From Streptomyces diastaticus subsp. diastaticus (GTDB lineage: Bacteria > Actinomycetota > Actinomycetes > Streptomycetales > Streptomycetaceae): a DNA stretch of 64,000 nucleotides. The stretch is taken from positions 806,001 to 870,000 of the forward strand of contig NZ_BLLN01000005.1 of NCBI RefSeq assembly GCF_011170125.1, in the 5' to 3' direction. Below, one piece after another: positions 60,306 to 64,000 of this stretch; within the stretch, counting starts at the first letter, position 1; the number at the start of each line of letters is the position of its first letter. The notes beneath the pieces are model-generated. The model did not search any database and was not told where the DNA came from. It saw only the letters and a list, made by a program, of their open reading frames with translations. The position numbers were made by a program, and so were the translations under genes.

Positions 60306-61131
60306 AGGTCTCCTCCACGGCGTTCTGGGCGACCGTGGTGACGGCCTTGAACGTCCGGATGGCTTCGTACATGGTCTCGCTGGTGTAGCCGGCGCGGAGT
60401 TCGCCCGTCAGGGTGACACCCGGGACGACGGTGACGGCCCCGGCCAGATGCGCGGCGTCGAACTCCAGGTCCACGGTGTGCGGACCGGCCTGGACCGGCT
60501 CGTGACGGACGGCCAGGCGGGTGGCGTCGCGGGCGGCGGTACGGATGTCCGCGGCGGTGCGCTCGGGGGTGCGGCAGACGGCCGCGTACCGCGAGACGTG
60601 GTCCTTCACGGCGACCCGCTCGGCCTCGGGCGCGTATCCCTTGGAGTCCTCGCAGGCCACGTCGTCGCCGGTGACCAGAACGACGGGCACCCCGTACTCG
60701 GCGACGACGTGGGCGTTGAGCAGGCCCTCGCTGGCCCGGACGCCGTCGAGCCAGACACCGGTGAGGGAGTTGGCGAGGTAGGTGTGGGCGAGGACCCCGG
60801 CCATGCCGGCGCCCGCGTGGTAGCCGAGGAAGGCGATGCCGTCGACGTCGCCGTGCTGCACGCCCTCCACCATGCTGAGGCTCTTGTGGCGGCCGGTGAG
60901 CATCTGGGCGCGGGGGTCGAGGCGTTCCAGGAAGAGGTTGCGCATCGTCCAGTGCGCCTCGTTGATCAGCACCTCGTCGGCGCCCCCGTCGAAGAACCCG
61001 AGGACGGCGGCCTGGACGTCGGAGGTGAACATCGACCGGCACCGCTCCCACTGGGCGTGCCCCGGCAGCACGTCGTGCGGCCAGGTCACCCCCGTGGCGC
61101 CTTCCATGTCCGCGCTGATCAGGATCTTCAC
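60298..61131 (-). CDS. M55 family metallopeptidase (D-aminopeptidase DppA-like)
   Basis: 277 residues from ATG 61131. The signature start MKILISADMEGATGVTWPHDV contains Asp8 and Glu10 of the zinc site; EAHWTMRNL, LGYHAGAG and DSKGY-type segments complete it. DppA of Bacillus is a D-amino-acid-specific aminopeptidase that forms a decameric ring. It probably acts with the downstream M20, S9 and S66 enzymes on D-containing peptides such as wall fragments. Confidence 0.93.
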   Translation of the reverse strand: MKILISADMEGATGVTWPHDVLPGHAQWERCRSMFTSDVQAAVLGFFDGGADEVLINEAHWTMRNLFLERLDPRAQMLTGRHKSLSMVEGVQHGDVDGIAFLGYHAGAGMAGVLAHTYLANSLTGVWLDGVRASEGLLNAHVVAEYGVPVVLVTGDDVACEDSKGYAPEAERVAVKDHVSRYAAVCRTPERTAADIRTAARDATRLAVRHEPVQAGPHTVDLEFDAAHLAGAVTVVPGVTLTGELRAGYTSETMYEAIRTFKAVTTVAQNAVEETYG

Positions 61132-61280
61132 ACCCGCTCCGTTCGGCTACGGGGGCGGATCTTGTTCCGCCCGGCGGGGTCACCGTACGCCTTGGGTGAG
61201 GGTGGCGGTAGAGGGATTCGGGCGGGTCGGGCGGGCTGTTCCGGCGGGCCCCGGGGCCAGGGGGCGGGCGCGGCGGGGCG

Positions 61281-61306
61281 GGCCGGGGCCGTGCGGTGCC
61301 CCGGCC
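61281..61306 (-). terminator. Terminator of the MFS exporter gene
   Basis: GGCCGGGGC / GCCCCGGCC, 9-bp perfect stem with an 8-base loop, 18 bases beyond the stop at 61325. Confidence 0.65.
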
Positions 61307-61324
61307 GCGCGCCGGCCCGTCGGC

Positions 61325-63856
61325 TCAGTCCTCGTGGCCCAGCAGCAGGTCGCGTTCGGTGCGGCCGCCGCCCGCCACCTGGAGGACGGTGGCGACCGGC
61401 GGGTAGCCGGAGGCGATGACGGTGTACTCGCCGGAGGAGAGGTCGACGAAGCGGAAGGTGCCGTCGGCCGCGGTCGTCTGGGAGTCGACGACGTTGCCCC
61501 CGGCGTCGAGAAGGGTGACGCGGGCGTCCTCGACGGGGCGCCCGCCGCCCGCGCGGACGGTGCCGCGCAGCACCGCTCCCCCGGCCAGTTCGACGTCCTG
61601 ACGGGTCTCGCGGGACGCCTGGACGCTCACCGGCAGGGCGGTCGGCCGGTAGGCGTGGGCGCTGGCGGCGAGGGTGTACTCCCCGGCGACCAGTTCGGAG
61701 ATGACGTAGCCGCCCTCGCGTCCGCTGCGGGTGGAGGCGACGACCTCGCCGCGTACGTCGGTCAGGGTGACCGTGGCGTCGCGCACCGGGACACCGTCGG
61801 CGGTGAGCACGGAACCGGCGAGGCGTCCGGCGCCGCCGAGGACCACGTCCAGCTCGACCGGGCGCTCGCCGACGGTGACGGTGACGGCCTGCGGCTGGTG
61901 TCCCCCGGCGGCCGCGATCAGCACGAAGCTGCCGCTGCCCGGGGTGGCGAGCGCGTACCGCCCGTCGCCGTCGCTGGCGCCACGCCCGATCTGGCGGCCG
62001 GTCACGTCGATCAGGGTGAGGGCGGCACGGGGCACGGCGGTGCCGTCGGAGTGCTGGACGCTGCCGCACACCGCGACCCCGGCGGTGTGGCCGGTCCGGG
62101 CGGCGGGCAGCTGCGGGGCGGTCGGCGCGGCGGGCGCGGGCACGGCCTGCGGTTCGGCGGCGGGGACGGGAGCGGGCCGGGACGCGGCGTGGGACACGAG
62201 GGGGGTCTCCTTGAGGAAGAAGGCGAGCAGCAGGCCCAACAGGAGGACCGGCACGAGGAAGAGGAAGATCCGGGGCATGGCGTCGGCGTACGCCTGGATG
62301 TACGGGTCGCGCAGGGCGGCCGGCATGGCGTGCACCGCCTGCGGGGTGATCGCCTCGGCGTCGAGGGCGCCGGCCGGCGCCCCGCCCGGCAGCCGGTCGG
62401 CGAGGGCGTCGGTGAGGCGCTGGGCGAAGAGGGTGCCGAAGACGGCCGCGCCGACGCTGCCGCCGATCTGCCGGAAGTAGTTGTTGGCGCTGGTGGCGGT
62501 ACCGAGGTCGGCCTGGCGGACGCTGTTCTGCACGGCGAGCACCAGCACCGGCATGATCAGGCCGATCCCGGCGCCGAGCACGGCCATCCAGATGCTGTAG
62601 TGCAGCCGGGAGGTGCCGGTCTCCAGCAGGGAGAGCAGCCACATGCCGAGCGCGGCGAGGACACCGCCCGCGATCGGGTACGGGCGGTAGCGGCCGGTCC
62701 GGCTGATGAGCTGGCCGGAGAGGATCGAGGCGCCGACGACCCCGCCCATCATCGGCAGCATGAGCAGGCCGGACTCGGTGGCGCTGGCACCGTCGACCAT
62801 CTGGAGGAAGGTCGGCAGGTAGCTGGCGGCGCCGAACAGCGCGATGCCGACCACGGCGCCGATCAGGCCGGTGATGTTGAAGATCGACTGGCGGAACAGC
62901 CGCAGCGGGATGAGCGGTTCGGCCGCGTGGCGCTCGGCGAGGAGGAACAGCACGGCCGAGACGACGGCCCCGGCGCTCAGCGCGAGGATGGTCCGCGACC
63001 CCCATGCGTACTCGGTCCCGCCCCAGCTGGTCAGCAGCACCAGGCAGGTCGAGGCGGTGGCCAGCAGCAGGATGCCGAGGACGTCGAGGCGGCCCCGGGT
63101 GGCGGGCTTGGGGAGTTTGAGGACGACGGCGACCACGGCGAGGGTGACGAGGCCGAAGGGGACGTTGAAGTAGAAGCACCAGCGCCACGAGAGGTGGTCG
63201 GTGAAGAAGCCGCCGAGCAGCGGTCCGGCGACCGAGGCGAGACCGAAGGAGGCACCGATCAGTCCCATGTAGCGGGCGCGTTCCCGGGGCGGCACGATGT
63301 CCGCGATGATCGCCTGCACCCCGATCATCAGGCCACCCGCCCCGAGCCCCTGGAGGGCGCGGAAGGCGATGAGTTCGTCCATCGAACGCGACCAGCCGGC
63401 GAGCCCCGAGCCGACGATGAAGACGACGATCGCGAACTGGAAGACGCTCTTGCGGCCGAAGAGGTCGCCGAGCTTGCCGTAGACCGGCAGCGAGACGGTC
63501 GAGGTGAGCAGGTAGGCGGTGATGGCCCAGGACATCTTGTCGAGGCCGTGCAGCTCGCCGACGATCTTCGGCAGCGCGGTGGCCACGATCATCTGCTCCA
63601 GCGCGGCGAGCAGCAGGGCGAGCATCAGCCCGACGAAGACCATCCGGACCTGGCGGGGACTGAGCTCCTGGTCACCGGTGGCGGGGGCGGCGGCCCCGCC
63701 ACCGCCGGGGGGAAACGCTTCACCGGTCGCCAGGCGCACGGTGGGCGCGTCGGCGGCGGCGTACGCCCCCTCGGGCCCCGGGACGCCGGCCGGCGCGGGA
63801 GTCCCGGCGGGTTCCTCCCCCGAGGCCGTCCTGTGCTCCAGCGTCGTCCCGCCCAC
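61325..63856 (-). CDS. DHA2-type MFS drug exporter with three C-terminal carboxypeptidase-regulatory-like repeats
   Basis: 843 residues from GTG 63856 (GGGGAG upstream). After a disordered Gly/Pro/Ala head of about 70 residues, a 14-helix EmrB/QacA-type exporter spans about 75-560: [34 protein letters not shown] (motif A), [28 protein letters not shown] and [34 protein letters not shown] (motif C). Residues about 595-840 hold three beta-sandwich repeats ([64 protein letters not shown]). The repeats probably lie in the cytosol or outside as a binding extension. Substrate unknown. Confidence 0.93.
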   Translation of the reverse strand: MGGTTLEHRTASGEEPAGTPAPAGVPGPEGAYAAADAPTVRLATGEAFPPGGGGAAAPATGDQELSPRQVRMVFVGLMLALLLAALEQMIVATALPKIVGELHGLDKMSWAITAYLLTSTVSLPVYGKLGDLFGRKSVFQFAIVVFIVGSGLAGWSRSMDELIAFRALQGLGAGGLMIGVQAIIADIVPPRERARYMGLIGASFGLASVAGPLLGGFFTDHLSWRWCFYFNVPFGLVTLAVVAVVLKLPKPATRGRLDVLGILLLATASTCLVLLTSWGGTEYAWGSRTILALSAGAVVSAVLFLLAERHAAEPLIPLRLFRQSIFNITGLIGAVVGIALFGAASYLPTFLQMVDGASATESGLLMLPMMGGVVGASILSGQLISRTGRYRPYPIAGGVLAALGMWLLSLLETGTSRLHYSIWMAVLGAGIGLIMPVLVLAVQNSVRQADLGTATSANNYFRQIGGSVGAAVFGTLFAQRLTDALADRLPGGAPAGALDAEAITPQAVHAMPAALRDPYIQAYADAMPRIFLFLVPVLLLGLLLAFFLKETPLVSHAASRPAPVPAAEPQAVPAPAAPTAPQLPAARTGHTAGVAVCGSVQHSDGTAVPRAALTLIDVTGRQIGRGASDGDGRYALATPGSGSFVLIAAAGGHQPQAVTVTVGERPVELDVVLGGAGRLAGSVLTADGVPVRDATVTLTDVRGEVVASTRSGREGGYVISELVAGEYTLAASAHAYRPTALPVSVQASRETRQDVELAGGAVLRGTVRAGGGRPVEDARVTLLDAGGNVVDSQTTAADGTFRFVDLSSGEYTVIASGYPPVATVLQVAGGGRTERDLLLGHED

Positions 63857-63895
63857 GTCACTCTCCCCTCGTCGCGCCGCGCCGACTGCGCCGAC

Positions 63896-63909
63896 AACTG
63901 GCGCCAAGT
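63896..63909. promoter_or_regulatory. Near-palindrome upstream of the MFS exporter
   Basis: AACTGGCGCCAAGT with a perfect core TGGCGCCA, 40 bases before the exporter start. MarR- or TetR-type operators often have this look and place; the regulator gene is not visible in the window. Confidence 0.35.
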
Positions 63910-64000
63910 CTGCGCGCCCGCACACAAGTCGGGGCAAGAGGGGCGACACGCGACCAAGGCCGGACAGGCGGCATCCGGGCCGGTGGGAGCGTTGCGGGCG

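Noticed and set aside
56895..60341. Rightward open frame opposite the S9 and M20 peptidases
   Set aside because: Composition is biased to Gly/Val/Asp and it covers two well-supported leftward genes.

Overview
The window is high-GC DNA (roughly 70-75 % G+C by eye, strong third-position GC, GTG/TTG starts, Tat signals, mycothiol-type DinB protein) with gene content typical of Streptomyces or a close relative. No phage, IS element, CRISPR array or rRNA operon was seen. There is one tRNA, a tRNA-Leu(GAG) on the minus strand.

Left part (1-10.4 kb): a partial YihY/BrkB membrane protein, a DUF6058-like protein and the tRNA lead into a tight minus-strand operon (10041 to 1714). It resembles the ebo metabolite-traffic cluster: inositol-3-phosphate-synthase-like protein, UbiA prenyltransferase (EboC-like), TIM-barrel isomerase, EboA, TatD hydrolase, EboE, alkaline-phosphatase-superfamily enzyme and a Tat-exported TIM-barrel isomerase. 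Most junctions overlap by 1-4 bases or are separated by only a few. The cyanobacterial EboD (dehydroquinate-synthase-like) gene is absent; the other cyclitol-forming enzyme, MIPS, heads the operon.

10.4-22.3 kb: a second minus-strand block for an unidentified sugar. It holds a ROK regulator, a ribose-type ABC importer (ATPase, permease, lipoprotein), a Gfo/Idh/MocA oxidoreductase, a TIM-barrel isomerase and a five-domain secreted protein (PQQ-type propeller, PKD, CBM6-like, ThuA, 3-keto-disaccharide hydrolase). The ROK gene and the five-domain gene carry the same upstream element at exactly the same distance from matching -10/-35 boxes, which suggests a shared regulon. The set fits oxidation of a glycoside to a 3-keto form followed by cleavage.

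22.4-36.3 kb: mostly housekeeping and accessory genes. A lone KASIII; an oxalate/formate-type MFS carrier with an overlapping 46-residue one-helix companion gene that I read directly from the sequence; FdhD; a BASS-family transporter divergent from a LysR regulator; a long-chain acyl-CoA ligase; an aldo/keto reductase; two methyltransferases (one with a His-rich head); a pterin dehydratase; YciI; SRPBCC; and two tandem related proteins.

36.4-39.7 kb: a respiratory nitrate reductase operon in which narG is cut after 186 codons and joined to the middle of narH. A further one-base loss lies in narH; narJ and narI are intact. The operon cannot make a working reductase as given.

39.8-64 kb: OsmC; a holin-like/phosphatase fusion; two metallo-beta-lactamase-fold proteins, one coupled to a DedA protein and the other to an aminotransferase homologue that contains no lysine at all; DUF2795; DJ-1/PfpI; a TIGR03086 protein; a PAP2-diacylglycerol-kinase fusion; a methyltransferase; a LysM-M23 endopeptidase behind a ydaO-type c-di-AMP riboswitch; VOC; a truncated DUF5107 remnant; GNAT; a peptide-degrading run (S66, S9, M20, M55); and a 14-helix-type MFS exporter with three beta-sandwich repeats at its C-terminus. 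Perfect or near-perfect hairpins mark many transcription-unit ends and are listed.
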